A stretch of 64,000 bases of DNA from Gemella sp. (GTDB lineage: Bacteria; Bacillota; Bacilli; Staphylococcales; Gemellaceae): contig JAUMWC010000006.1 of NCBI GenBank assembly GCA_030529855.1, positions 1 to 64,000 of the forward strand, read 5' to 3'. Each line of letters opens with the position of its first letter. Position 1 is the first letter of the stretch. This document shows, piece by piece, positions 1 to 9,396 of the stretch. Under the pieces are notes generated by a model, which was not told the DNA's origin, did no database searches, and saw only the letters and a program-made list of their open reading frames with translations. Position numbers and translations under genes: made by a program.

Positions 1-652
1 CAGTGATTGGAGTTCCTTCTGGTACTTCTACTGTTCCTACTACTGGTGTGTATTTATCTGCATCTGTTGGAGTTCCACCTGTTGATGGTTTTGGTGTAAC
101 TTTAACTGGTACTTCAACTTCTTCTGTTGTTCCGTCTGGGTACTTGATTTCTACTGTTACTGTTCCTTTATCTCCTGCAGTTCCTGTTCCTGGTAGTGGA
201 TCTTTTACTGTTAATTCTAATCCTGGAGTGTTTTTGTCTAATCCTGGGATTGTTACTTTATCAGTAATGTCTTTATCAGTGATTGGAGTTCCTTCTGGTA
301 CTTCTACTGTTCCTACTACTGGTGTGTATTTGTCTGCATCTGTTGGAGTTCCACCTGTTGATGGTTTTGGTGTAACTTTAACTGGTACTTCAACTTCTTC
401 TGTTGTTCCGTCTGGGTACTTGATTTCTACTGTTACTGTTCCTTTATCTCCTGCAGTTCCTGTTCCTGGTAGTGGATCTTTTACTGTTAATTCTAATCCT
501 GGAGTGTTTTTGTCTAATCCTGGGATTGTTACTTTATCAGTAATGTCTTTATCAGTGATTGGAGTTCCTTCTGGTACTTCTACTGTTCCTACTACTGGTG
601 TGTATTTATCTGCATCTGTTGGAGTTCCACCTGTTGATGGTTTTGGTGTAAC
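1..652 (-). repeat. 276-bp tandem repeats encoding 92-residue Rib-like units
   Basis: Copies begin at 1, 277 and 553. The first two are nearly identical (I see one A/G difference, near 56/332), and the third matches for about 100 bases before switching to a different Rib unit. The period is a multiple of three, so copy-number change keeps the frame. The array continues beyond the left edge, so the total copy number is unknown. Confidence 0.93.
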
Positions 653-3600
653 GTTGATTGGTACTTCGATTTCATCGATTGTTCCATCTGGGTACGTTAC
701 TACTACTGTTACTGATGGTTTAGTTCCTGGCGTTCCTGTTCCTTTTTCGTCAGTTCCTGGGATCTCTGATGGATCTTTTACTGTTACTTTTGTTCCTGGA
801 GGGAATTCTCCGTTAGGGTTGTACTTAGGATCGTTTGTTACTTTATCAGTAATGTCTTTTTCAGTGATTGTAGTTCCTACTGGTACTTCTACACCGTCTG
901 TTACTGGTTCGTTGTTTAAGTTATCAACTGGCGTAACATTGATTGGTACTTCGATTTCATCTGTTGTTCCATCTGGGTACTCTACTACTACTGTTACTGA
1001 TGGTTTAGTTCCTGGCGTTCCTGTTCCTTTTTCGTCAGTTCCTGGGATCTCTGATGGATCTTTTACTGTTACTTTTGTTCCTGGAGGGAATTCTCCGTTA
1101 GGGTTGTACTTAGGATCGTTTGTTACTTTATCAGTAATATCTTTCTCTGTGATTGGAGTTCCTTGTGGTACTTCTACACCGTCTGTTACTGGTTCATTTC
1201 CAACGTTATCTTTTGGTACATACTTGATTGGTGTATCAGGTTGTCCGTTTGTTGGAACGTCTGGTGCGATGTATCCTTTAGTTGGATCTGTTGGATCTAC
1301 TGGTTTTAATGGTTGACCGTTTCCATCAACTGGAGTGTATCCATCTACGTGAGGAATTGTTGGTTTGTCATTTGTTACCTTAGTTGGATCTGTTGGATCG
1401 TTCTTGTATGGAGTTTCAGTTGTTGATCCATCTGGGTTAGTTACTACGAACTTACCTACTGGTTTGTAAACAACTTTTTCTACTACATCAGCATCAGTTG
1501 CGTTTACATCTCTAGCTGGTACTTCTGCTCTATCAGCTAAGTATCCTTCTACTACTGGTGATTTCTTAACATCAAATGTCTTGTCATCGTTAACAGCTGT
1601 CCATGGAGTGTAAGTTACTTCTCCTGTTACTAAGTTAACTTTCGCTTGTCTTGTAAATGTTACTTTATCAGTTACAGTTGTTGCTACTTCAGTTCCGTCT
1701 TCTTTAACGTAAGTTACTGTTTGCGTAACTTCTTCTTCAGTAGTTTCTAAGTTAGCGATTGTATCAGGCCATACTGGTCCGTTTGGATTGTTTGGATCCA
1801 CTGGTTGTCCTGGCTTAGCATCTTTAGGTACGTCAACTACTCTTGGTACTAATACTACTTCGAACTCTTGGTCTTTAGAAGCATCTTTATCAAAAGTCTT
1901 GTCTGAATCTTTGAATTCATCAGTTTTTGCTTCGTATCCTTGTTTGATGTACTCAGCTAATTTAGTATCGTAATCAGTTGATGGAATTGTAGTTCCTGAA
2001 TCTCCTGTTAGATCTACTTTATCAACTTCTTTACCATCAATTTCAAATACGATAGTAGCTTTTTGCTTGTCGATTACATATTTGATTGGTGTGTTTGTTG
2101 TTCCATCAGTTGGTACTGGTGGTGGGTTGTATCCTTTAGTTGGATCTGTTGGATCTACTGGAGTTAATGGGTTACCATTTCCATCAGTTGGAGTGTATCC
2201 TGGTACATAAGGAATTGGACCTGGAGTTCCTGGTTTCGTTGGATCTGTTGGATCGTTTGGATATGGAGTTTCAGTAGTTGATCCATCTGGGTTAGTAATT
2301 ACAACTTTACCGATTGGTTTGTAAACAACTTTTTCTGTTACGTCTGCGTCAGTTGCAGTGATTCCATCTTTTGTAGGAACTTCTGCTTTATCAGCTAGGA
2401 ATCCAGTTACTACTGGTGATTTTTTAGCATCAAATGTAGTATCGTTGTTTACTGGAGTCCAATCTCCGTAAGTAGGTTCTCCTGTTACTAAGTTAACACT
2501 TACTGTTCTAGTAAATTCAACTTTATCAGTTACAGTTGGTGCTTTATCAGCTTCTACTGGTGTTCCATCAGCATACTCGTAAGTTACTGTTTGGTTAACT
2601 TCTTCAGTTCTTACTAATTTATCTACACCTGCTGGCCATACTGGTCCGTTTGGATTGTTAGGATCTACTGGTTGTCCTGGTACTGCATCTTTTGGTACTT
2701 CAACAACTTTCGGTACTAATACAACTTTGAAGTCTTGATCTGTAGCTGCATCTTTATCAAAAGTCTTATCAGAATCTTTGAATGTATCAGATGTTGCTTC
2801 GTATCCTTGTTTGATGTATTTAGCTAATGTGTCTTCGTATTGTTTTGTTGGAATATTAGAGCTTGAAGCACCTGTCTCAGTGAATTTCTCAGCATCTTTT
2901 CCATCTACGTTAAATACGATGTTAGCTGTTTGTGTTACTGGTGTAACGTTGATTGGTACTTCAACTTCGTCGATAGTTCCATCTGGGTACGTTACTACTA
3001 CTGTTACTGATGGTTTAGTTCCTGGTGTTCCTGTTCCTTTTTCGTCAGTTCCTGGGATCTCTGATGGATCTTTTACAGTTACTGTTGTTCCTGGAGGGAA
3101 TTCTCCATTCGGGTTGTACTTAGGATCGTTTGTTACTTTATCAGTAATGTCTTTTCCAGTGATTGGAGTTCCTTGTGGTACTTCAATACCGTCTGTTACT
3201 GGTTCGTTATCTCCGTTTAATGGTTCTACTGTAATAGTAGTTGTTTTTGGAGCTGACTCTTTACCTTGGCTATCTACTGCTACGTAAGTAATAGTGTAAG
3301 TTCCTGGTTTAGTTGTATCTAATCCACCTTTGTCTGTTACTTTGATAGTAGCTTTATCACCACGGATACCTGTTACTGAATCATCTTCTTTATCAGTTTT
3401 TGTAACACCGTTTAATAATTCTTCATCAGTAATCTGAGTTCCATACTTAACAGTTTTTGGAGCTGGTAAGTTTTCTACTACTGGTGCTTCGTTAGTGATG
3501 TTGTTTGTAGATGATGCTTCGTTTCTAGCTGCATCTTCAACTTCAACTTTAACTTGAGATCCTTCTGGGATTACTACTCCAGCTGGTACTGGTAATGTAA

Positions 3601-5800
3601 GTTTTAAATCAGTCTTTTTAAGTACTACATTTCCTCTTGCATCATATGTTGGGTTTTCGATAGCTACTACAGAACCATCTTCACCTTTATAAACTGGTGC
3701 TTTAGGATCTGTTGTGTCTAGTACATACTCAACAGTCTTAGCTGGTCTACCATCAGAATCTGGGTAAGTTACTTCTAACGCTACTGGAGCTACGTTATCA
3801 GAAATTGTTGTTTTGATTTCTGGAGTTCCTGCAACGTTATCTTCAACAGTTACCACTGGTGGCATAGTGTCATTAACAACAATCTTAACTTGTTGTACAG
3901 ATACTAATTTGAATTTATCTGTTGGCTCTTCTTTAGTCCCTACATACTCAGTAAATAAGTCTCCACCTACATATCCGTTTCCGTCACCATTTGGTTGTGG
4001 TTTATCATATTTTGGATCTGTTGAAATATTATCGGCTACGTTATCTCTAGCTGCTACTACTAAGAAGTAAGTTCCTGGCTCAGCGATTGATCCTTTAATT
4101 ACCCCTACAGTTTCGTTAGCTTCGTTCTTAGTTAACTCAAAAGTTAAACCTAAAGCTGCGATATCTCCAAGTGAATCAGTTGTTACCTGAATGTGGTCAA
4201 CTTGTCCATTTGTAGATTTAGTAGTGATAGGAATATCGATCATTTGTTTTCCTTGATCAAATCGACGGTCTGGTGCCATTGCTCTTAAATAAGCGAATCC
4301 AGTTATTTCTCTATTTGGATCGTTAGGTAAGTTTCCATCTACTGATAATTCTGGTTTAGTGTTATCGATGAAGTACATGTTATCTTGTACTTGGTAGTAG
4401 TAACCTGACCCATCACCGATACCAGCGTAGAATTTAAGTTGGTTGTTACGGTCTAAGTCAGTTGGAACTACTACACGTGTAGCTGCATCTGTGTGTACAT
4501 CATATTTAATTGATGAAGTCACTTTATCATCAAAGAAAGCACCTTTAGACCATTTTAATGCCGTAGGAACTGCTCCAACTTGTAATTCTAATGTAGGCGA
4601 AGTTTGGAATGTAGATCTTGTGAAGATAGACCCTGTAGCTACTTGTAAAGTATAAATCGGAGATGGATTAGTTCTAGTTGCTTCTGTAATAGTGTATACA
4701 TCTGACCTCTTAACTTCTTTAGTTAAGTTGTTAACACCTTCTAGATATACTTGATCTCCAACTTTAAGGTCAACTCCTGTAGGACCACCAGTTTCAAATG
4801 GACGTAAATGGTCAATACCAGTTGCACCTGGTGCTGTAACTTTTGCATACGTAAATGGAATTATAGAATCATCAGCTGCATTTTTCAGTGTGTATTCTAC
4901 ACCTGGTTGTGCATAGAAGGCTACGTTAGCCGCTAAAGATCCAGTTCCTGGACGTTGTGCTACCACTTCTTTGAATTGTGGTTTCATCGTTTTCGTAGGG
5001 TCAATGAATAATATTTGATCTCCTACTTTATGAGCAACAGCATTTGGTTGAGATAATGGGTTACCAAACTCTTCCTCAGCTGTTGGGTTTTCTGCAGAGA
5101 AGAATACAGGAGCTTCTTTTACTACTGGTGCTTCTTCATCTTTTCTAGTTGCTACTGGTAAAGCTTTAACTACGTCAAAGTTTACAGTTTTGCTAGTAGC
5201 TCCTTTTTCTAAGATAGAAGTAATGATTACTTCACCTTGTTCTGGTGCTAATGTATATTCAGCTAATTGAGGAGCTGCTTTTAAGTTAGCTTTCTCAGTT
5301 ACTGGAATATTAGCTACTGCTACTGTTGTTTTAGTATTAGCTGATCTGTTAGCGCTAAATACTACTTCTTTTGTAGCTACGTCAGTGTAAGTTACTTTGT
5401 AAGTAACAGATGCTGTACGAGTAGCTTCTGCTTTAGGAACTTCTTTTGCTACTGGTGCAGTTTCTTCAGCCTTTGGAGCTGGTGTTGTTTCTGTTTTTGG
5501 TGCTACATTTGTTGACTCAGTTTTTGGAGCCGCTGTTGTAGCTGTAGTTGATTCTACTTTTGGCGCTGCCGTTGTAGTGTCAACTTTTGGTGTTTGAGCT
5601 GCCGCTGATGATGTTACCACTTCAGCAACTTTTTCAGCCGCAGTTGCAGCCGGAGCTACTACTGATGTTTCCGGAGTTGTTACTTCATTTGCTTGAGCTG
5701 TTGCTCCTGCAAAGAAAATACCGATTAATGCTGATGCAACACCAAACGAATATTTCTTAATAGTGAAACGTTGTTTCGTTTCGTTGTGTTTATTAAACAT
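1..5800 (-). CDS. YSIRK-type cell-wall surface adhesin with Ig-like, MucBP and Rib repeats (C-terminus outside window)
   Basis: At least 1933 codons are open to the left edge, so the C-terminus and the expected LPxTG sorting signal are not seen. The N-terminus holds a YSIRK-type signal peptide (FTIKKYSFGVASALIG, residues 12-27) with likely cleavage after residue 37 (ATAQA). Residues 38-130 are Ala/Pro/Thr-rich with degenerate APKTEST-like repeats. A long unique region to about 780 follows, then a bacterial Ig-like domain (about 780-860), a Rib-like unit (862-955), two long MucBP/Mub-type blocks (about 955-1242 and 1243-1525), two more Rib units and a 92-residue Rib array running off the edge. 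Rib and MucBP modules typify surface adhesins of streptococci, lactobacilli and relatives; mucin or host binding is inferred. The ATG at 5800 follows AAGGAAAC. The promoter has a G9 tract (see separate entry). A frameshift further in cannot be fully excluded, but I saw no stop in this frame. Confidence 0.9.
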   Translation of the reverse strand, partial: MFNKHNETKQRFTIKKYSFGVASALIGIFFAGATAQANEVTTPETSVVAPAATAAEKVAEVVTSSAAAQTPKVDTTTAAPKVESTTATTAAPKTESTNVAPKTETTPAPKAEETAPVAKEVPKAEATRTASVTYKVTYTDVATKEVVFSANRSANTKTTVAVANIPVTEKANLKAAPQLAEYTLAPEQGEVIITSILEKGATSKTVNFDVVKALPVATRKDEEAPVVKEAPVFFSAENPTAEEEFGNPLSQPNAVAHKVGDQILFIDPTKTMKPQFKEVVAQRPGTGSLAANVAFYAQPGVEYTLKNAADDSIIPFTYAKVTAPGATGIDHLRPFETGGPTGVDLKVGDQVYLEGVNNLTKEVKRSDVYTITEATRTNPSPIYTLQVATGSIFTRSTFQTSPTLELQVGAVPTALKWSKGAFFDDKVTSSIKYDVHTDAATRVVVPTDLDRNNQLKFYAGIGDGSGYYYQVQDNMYFIDNTKPELSVDGNLPNDPNREITGFAYLRAMAPDRRFDQGKQMIDIPITTKSTNGQVDHIQVTTDSLGDIAALGLTFELTKNEANETVGVIKGSIAEPGTYFLVVAARDNVADNISTDPKYDKPQPNGDGNGYVGGDLFTEYVGTKEEPTDKFKLVSVQQVKIVVNDTMPPVVTVEDNVAGTPEIKTTISDNVAPVALEVTYPDSDGRPAKTVEYVLDTTDPKAPVYKGEDGSVVAIENPTYDARGNVVLKKTDLKLTLPVPAGVVIPEGSQVKVEVEDAARNEASSTNNITNEAPVVENLPAPKTVKYGTQITDEELLNGVTKTDKEDDSVTGIRGDKATIKVTDKGGLDTTKPGTYTITYVAVDSQGKESAPKTTTITVEPLNGDNEPVTDGIEVPQGTPITGKDITDKVTNDPKYNPNGEFPPGTTVTVKDPSEIPGTDEKGTGTPGTKPSVTVVVTYPDGTIDEVEVPINVTPVTQTANIVFNVDGKDAEKFTETGASSSNIPTKQYEDTLAKYIKQGYEATSDTFKDSDKTFDKDAATDQDFKVVLVPKVVEVPKDAVPGQPVDPNNPNGPVWPAGVDKLVRTEEVNQTVTYEYADGTPVEADKAPTVTDKVEFTRTVSVNLVTGEPTYGDWTPVNNDTTFDAKKSPVVTGFLADKAEVPTKDGITATDADVTEKVVYKPIGKVVITNPDGSTTETPYPNDPTDPTKPGTPGPIPYVPGYTPTDGNGNPLTPVDPTDPTKGYNPPPVPTDGTTNTPIKYVIDKQKATIVFEIDGKEVDKVDLTGDSGTTIPSTDYDTKLAEYIKQGYEAKTDEFKDSDKTFDKDASKDQEFEVVLVPRVVDVPKDAKPGQPVDPNNPNGPVWPDTIANLETTEEEVTQTVTYVKEDGTEVATTVTDKVTFTRQAKVNLVTGEVTYTPWTAVNDDKTFDVKKSPVVEGYLADRAEVPARDVNATDADVVEKVVYKPVGKFVVTNPDGSTTETPYKNDPTDPTKVTNDKPTIPHVDGYTPVDGNGQPLKPVDPTDPTKGYIAPDVPTNGQPDTPIKYVPKDNVGNEPVTDGVEVPQGTPITEKDITDKVTNDPKYNPNGEFPPGTKVTVKDPSEIPGTDEKGTGTPGTKPSVTVVVEYPDGTTDEIEVPINVTPVDNLNNEPVTDGVEVPVGTTITEKDITDKVTNDPKYNPNGEFPPGTKVTVKDPSEIPGTDEKGTGTPGTKPSVTVVVTYPDGTIDEIEVPINVTPKPSTGGTPTDADKYTPVVGTVEVPEGTPITDKDITDKVTIPGLDKNTPGLELTVKDPLPGTGTAGDKGTVTVEIKYPDGTTEEVEVPVKVTPKPSTGGTPTDADKYTPVVGTVEVPEGTPITDKDITDKVTIPGLDKNTPGLELTVKDPLPGTGTAGDKGTVTVEIKYPDGTTEEVEVPVKVTPKPSTGGTPTDADKYTPVVGTVEVPEGTPIT
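645..1225 (-). repeat. 285-bp Rib-type repeat units (95 residues)
   Basis: Equivalent positions recur at 648 and 933, a 285-bp period. A third unit of the same type lies apart at about 2943-3215, separated by the two MucBP blocks. The shared DNA is strikingly similar, which suggests recent duplication or gene conversion within the gene. Confidence 0.85.
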
Positions 5801-5859
5801 ATATTTCTTGTTTCCTTATAACTTTTAAAATTTACACTTACTTTAAATAGTGTTTTATT

Positions 5860-5888
5860 ATTATACCCCCCCCCGACAAAATTGTCAA
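5860..5888 (-). promoter_or_regulatory. Adhesin promoter with G9 homopolymer spacer
   Basis: On the minus strand TTGACA (5883-5888) and TATAAT (5860-5865) are both perfect consensus, separated by exactly 17 bases: ATTTTGTC followed by nine G (5866-5874). The start site would fall near 5853, giving a leader of about 50 nt. GACAA-AA-TTGTC (5875-5886) forms a short inverted repeat over the -35. A G9 run in such AT-rich DNA, placed so that each slip changes promoter spacing, looks like a phase-variation switch. Confidence 0.85.
5866..5874. repeat. Mononucleotide tract C9/G9
   Basis: Nine consecutive C on the plus strand. I noticed no other C or G run of comparable length in the window. It lies wholly inside the -35/-10 spacer of the adhesin promoter. 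Confidence 0.95.
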
Positions 5889-5956
5889 AGAATTTAATGT
5901 GAATTTTATGTACTTTTTCAACAAAATTTTAATTATTATATTTTACTTATAAAAAA

Positions 5957-6016
<60 letters not shown>

Positions 6017-6042
6017 TTCTATAATATTTTCAGTTTAAATAT

Positions 6043-7182
6043 TTATTTAAATTTTAAAGTTCTTGCTACTAGTAATGCCATCAAAGCAATTACTGCTGAG
6101 ACACCAAATACCATCTCTCTACTTATATCCCAGATATATCCTACTATATACATACCTACAAAAGCAGATAACTGGAAACCTATAGATGAATATAGATTCT
6201 GCATACTTAATAGTTTATTCGACTCGAAGTTTTTATTAAGTAATAAGATAAAGGCTAATTGAGCCATCGCAAATGTAATAGCATGTAATGTTTGAGTAAA
6301 GGCAAAAACATATACATTTGGAAACACTGCTAGTAATGCCCATCTAAATATTGCAACTGAACAAATAAATACAACTAACTTTTTAGCATTTATCCTAGCT
6401 GGTATTCTATTAGAAAAGGCAAAAAATACAATTTCTGCTACTATCGAAATACTTACTATAGTTCCCAGTAACCATTTAATAGATAAATTTAAACTTTCTA
6501 CATATAGAACACTATAATTATTATAGGCTGCGTGACTCAATTGTAATAAGAAAAATACAAGAATTAATAAAATTGCATTTTTATCATCTTTTAGCCAAGC
6601 AAAAGATAAGGGTTCTTTTTCTGTACTTTCCTCTTCTTCTAATGAAGAAGGGAATTTCCTAAAGATAAATACAACGTGAGCTAATATCAGTGCTATTAAT
6701 ATATAGAAGATATATTCTTTACTAATGTAAGCCAGTATCGTTCCAACTATTAATCCAGTCAACATATATGATGCAGAACCAAACATCCTAACCTTACCAT
6801 AATCTAGGTTTTCTTTTCGTAAGAATATAGATGCTGCTGTTTCTGTTAAAGGAGACAGTGAGAAGAAAGTCATTCCTATAAGAAGAGTCGCTATACTCAG
6901 ACTTAAATTAGAATCTGTAAAGTTATAAAGTAAAGCCGAGAAAAGACCTGCAATACTCAGTATTTTATAAGACATATTCATACCAAACTTATTAACAAGT
7001 TTAGTAACTAAGACTACCCCACCTAAAAATCTTCCTATATATACCATAGCAAAAATAGACGATGCTTCTAGAACTGAAAATCCTTTTGCAGTAGTTAGAT
7101 ATACTAACCAATATTGGAAGAATACCCCCTGTACTGCAAATTGTAAGAAATAATTAAGTGACAACCAATTTTTTGAACTCAT
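6043..7182 (-). CDS. MFS transporter (HcaT/LacY-like)
   Basis: A 379-residue polytopic protein with about 12 hydrophobic segments. The N-terminal half (LNYFLQFAVQGVFFQYWL, then GRFLGGVV) resembles the MFS_1_like group that includes 3-phenylpropionate permease and nucleoside symporters. A charged central loop near residues 185-195 (EEEESTEKE) fits the linker between the two six-helix bundles. The substrate cannot be read from sequence. It is the last gene of a probable dusB-CPBP-MFS run, starting 10 nt after the protease gene, and ends at a strong hairpin. Confidence 0.8.
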   Translation of the reverse strand: MSSKNWLSLNYFLQFAVQGVFFQYWLVYLTTAKGFSVLEASSIFAMVYIGRFLGGVVLVTKLVNKFGMNMSYKILSIAGLFSALLYNFTDSNLSLSIATLLIGMTFFSLSPLTETAASIFLRKENLDYGKVRMFGSASYMLTGLIVGTILAYISKEYIFYILIALILAHVVFIFRKFPSSLEEEESTEKEPLSFAWLKDDKNAILLILVFFLLQLSHAAYNNYSVLYVESLNLSIKWLLGTIVSISIVAEIVFFAFSNRIPARINAKKLVVFICSVAIFRWALLAVFPNVYVFAFTQTLHAITFAMAQLAFILLLNKNFESNKLLSMQNLYSSIGFQLSAFVGMYIVGYIWDISREMVFGVSAVIALMALLVARTLKFK

Positions 7183-7192
7183 ATACTACCAC

Positions 7193-7897
7193 CTATACCA
7201 AATAAAATTGTACCAATACTACAGCCAGATTCATTAATACGTGTGCTGTAATTGGAGCTACTATATTAGATGTTTTCCTATATAAATACGCAAATACAAG
7301 AGACATAACTACATAAACAACTGCGATTGGAGATATACCATCGTGCGGTATAGCAAAAGCTAATCCCGATAATATTCCTGCCAATATAAATCTTATCCAC
7401 TCTTTAGATGTGTCTATAATGTCATATAAGTATCCGAAAATTGCTTTCCTAAATACTAACTCTTCTAATATTGGAGCAAATAATACTACATATAGTATTA
7501 ATATAGGTGCTTTTTTCATAGCTGTCGAAATATCTTGAGTATTTTGACTAATTGGATTAAATCCGTAAATACTTGCCAAAATTTGCAAGATTATACTTAG
7601 CACCATTTGAATCAGCATCATTATAAAAAAGAATGATATCCCTGCTCCTATAGCTTTTAGAAAACTATATCTTTTCGCTGTATTCTCTACAGTATTAAGT
7701 CTAGTATTTCTAATAACTATACTCATGATAGTTATTGCGATAATTTGCCAGAATAGTAGAACATAATATCTATGTTCTATGCTAGTAACATTTATTAGTT
7801 TTAATGTTAGATACGGCATTAAAACTAAAGATAAGATATATATTGAAATTATGGATATTACCGGAATAAAATTACCTTTTTTTAGGTTAATTTTCAT
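7193..7897 (-). CDS. CPBP family intramembrane glutamic protease
   Basis: About 234 residues, mostly membrane-spanning. It carries the family motifs in order: EELVFRK (EExxxR), FAIPH (FxxxH) and HVLMN (HxxxN), the predicted catalytic and metal-like residues of CAAX/bacteriocin-processing (Abi) proteases. I chose the ATG at 7897 because GGTGA precedes it at good spacing; a GTG at 7909 would add four residues. Members act in prenyl-protein processing or bacteriocin immunity, but this one's substrate is unknown. Confidence 0.87.
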   Translation of the reverse strand: MKINLKKGNFIPVISIISIYILSLVLMPYLTLKLINVTSIEHRYYVLLFWQIIAITIMSIVIRNTRLNTVENTAKRYSFLKAIGAGISFFFIMMLIQMVLSIILQILASIYGFNPISQNTQDISTAMKKAPILILYVVLFAPILEELVFRKAIFGYLYDIIDTSKEWIRFILAGILSGLAFAIPHDGISPIAVVYVVMSLVFAYLYRKTSNIVAPITAHVLMNLAVVLVQFYLV

Positions 7898-7927
7898 AGA
7901 TTTCACCACTTTCTCTTATGTAAAATT

Positions 7928-8923
7928 TTATAGAATTATTTGTTTTTCTTTGTTTTCTACAAAATCTACATACTCAGTAAGTAATGCTTCCATTTCTGCA
8001 TAAGTATTCATTTCATTTAACTTAGCTTTTACTTTTGCCCCGCCTTTGATACCTTTCATGTAGTAAGCTGCGTGTTTTCTCATTTCATGAACTGCAACTT
8101 TCTCAGGTTTGATTTCCATTAATCTTCTTAGGTGTAATAAACATACATCAATTTTTTCTCTTGGTGTTGGCTCTCCAGCGATTTCTCCAGTTTCTAGATA
8201 TTTAACTGTTCTGTATAACATCCAAGGGTTTCCTAGAGCGGCTCTTCCGATCATTACTGCGTCGCAACCAGTTTCTTCTAATCTCATTTTCGCTTCTTCT
8301 GGTGTTGTGATATCTCCGTTACCAATTACTGGAATTTTCAGCATTTCTTTTACTTCTTTTACATATTTCCAGTCAGCTTTTCCTGTGTACATTTGCATCT
8401 TAGTACGCCCGTGAATTGCTATTGCTGATGCTCCTGCTTTTTCAGCATTTAAAGCATTTTGGTGGATATATATTTTATCATCATCCCAACCTGTACGCAT
8501 TTTTACAGTTACTGGTTTACCTACTGCATCTACTACTCTTGAAACTACTTCATAGATTTTATCTGGATCTAATAGTAACTTAGAACCACAGTCACTCTTT
8601 GTAATTTTTGGAACTGGGCATCCCATGTTGATATCAATGATATCCGCTTCTGTATTTTTATCTACATATTTAGCAGCTTCTACTAATGTTTCAGCTTCAC
8701 TACCAAAAATTTGTAAACTTAGTGGTCTTTCTCTTGGGTCTATGTACAACATGTTCATAGTTTTTTGGTTATTAAATAAGATAGCCTTATCACTTACCAT
8801 CTCTGCACAAACTAGACCTGCTCCGAACTCTTTTACAGTTAGTCTGAATGCTGCGTTACATACACCTGCCATTGGTGCTAATACTACTCTGTTTGATATA
8901 TTTACATCTCTAATTTTAAACAT
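7928..8923 (-). CDS. dusB: tRNA-dihydrouridine synthase
   Basis: A 331-residue FMN- and NADPH-dependent enzyme that reduces uridines in the tRNA D-loop. The N-terminus (VVLAPMAGVCNAAFRL) and the GCPVPK active-site segment, with Cys near residue 101, are diagnostic, as are KMRTGWD, IHGRT and the phosphate-binding GNGDI. The length is normal for the DusB subgroup. It follows folK with only 2 nt between, the same folB-folK-dus linkage seen in Bacillus. Confidence 0.95.
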   Translation of the reverse strand: MFKIRDVNISNRVVLAPMAGVCNAAFRLTVKEFGAGLVCAEMVSDKAILFNNQKTMNMLYIDPRERPLSLQIFGSEAETLVEAAKYVDKNTEADIIDINMGCPVPKITKSDCGSKLLLDPDKIYEVVSRVVDAVGKPVTVKMRTGWDDDKIYIHQNALNAEKAGASAIAIHGRTKMQMYTGKADWKYVKEVKEMLKIPVIGNGDITTPEEAKMRLEETGCDAVMIGRAALGNPWMLYRTVKYLETGEIAGEPTPREKIDVCLLHLRRLMEIKPEKVAVHEMRKHAAYYMKGIKGGAKVKAKLNEMNTYAEMEALLTEYVDFVENKEKQIIL

Positions 8924-8925
8924 TT

Positions 8926-9396
8926 CTATACTCCTATATCTACTTTTTCTATTTCTTCTTTAATATTTTCTAGCCACTGGCTTAATTTTTTACTATCTAA
9001 TTCTATGTCTCCAGCCACTTCTATTAATGGTTTCAAGACAAAGTTTCTTTCCTTAATATATTTATGAGGTACTACTAATTTATCATCATTGTATACTTGA
9101 TCATTAAATAAAATTATATCTATGTCTATTGTTCTATCAGCCCAGTGCTTTTCTCTAACTCTATCAAGTTTGTATTCTATCTTATGGCACTCCTCTAATA
9201 GTTCATAAGCATTATCACAAGATTCTATTGCTATACACATATTTAAAAATTCATTCTTAGCTACTCCGCCCCAGGCAGAAGTTTTATAAACAGAACTCTT
9301 TTTTAATATTTTGTATTTCTTAGAAATTTCTTCTAGCGCATCTTTCAAGTATTGTTCTTTTGGTTCTATGCTAGTTCCTAATCCTAATACAATCAC
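8926..9396 (-). CDS. folK: 2-amino-4-hydroxy-6-hydroxymethyldihydropteridine pyrophosphokinase (HPPK)
   Basis: A 156-residue enzyme that transfers pyrophosphate from ATP to 6-hydroxymethyl-dihydropterin in folate synthesis. Visible motifs are GLGTSIEPKEQYL at the N-terminus and WADRTIDIDIILF, which carries the Mg-binding Asp pair. The start is a GTG whose first base is the last base of the folB stop codon (TAGTG), so the two are translationally coupled. Confidence 0.96.
   Translation of the reverse strand: MIVLGLGTSIEPKEQYLKDALEEISKKYKILKKSSVYKTSAWGGVAKNEFLNMCIAIESCDNAYELLEECHKIEYKLDRVREKHWADRTIDIDIILFNDQVYNDDKLVVPHKYIKERNFVLKPLIEVAGDIELDSKKLSQWLENIKEEIEKVDIGV

Noticed and set aside
3-1316. 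Long plus-strand open reading frame opposite the Rib repeats
   Set aside because: It is the mirror of the adhesin gene's repeats. It is low-complexity, Val/Ser/Gly/Pro/Thr-rich, has no ribosome site, and the minus strand has a clear signal peptide and domains.
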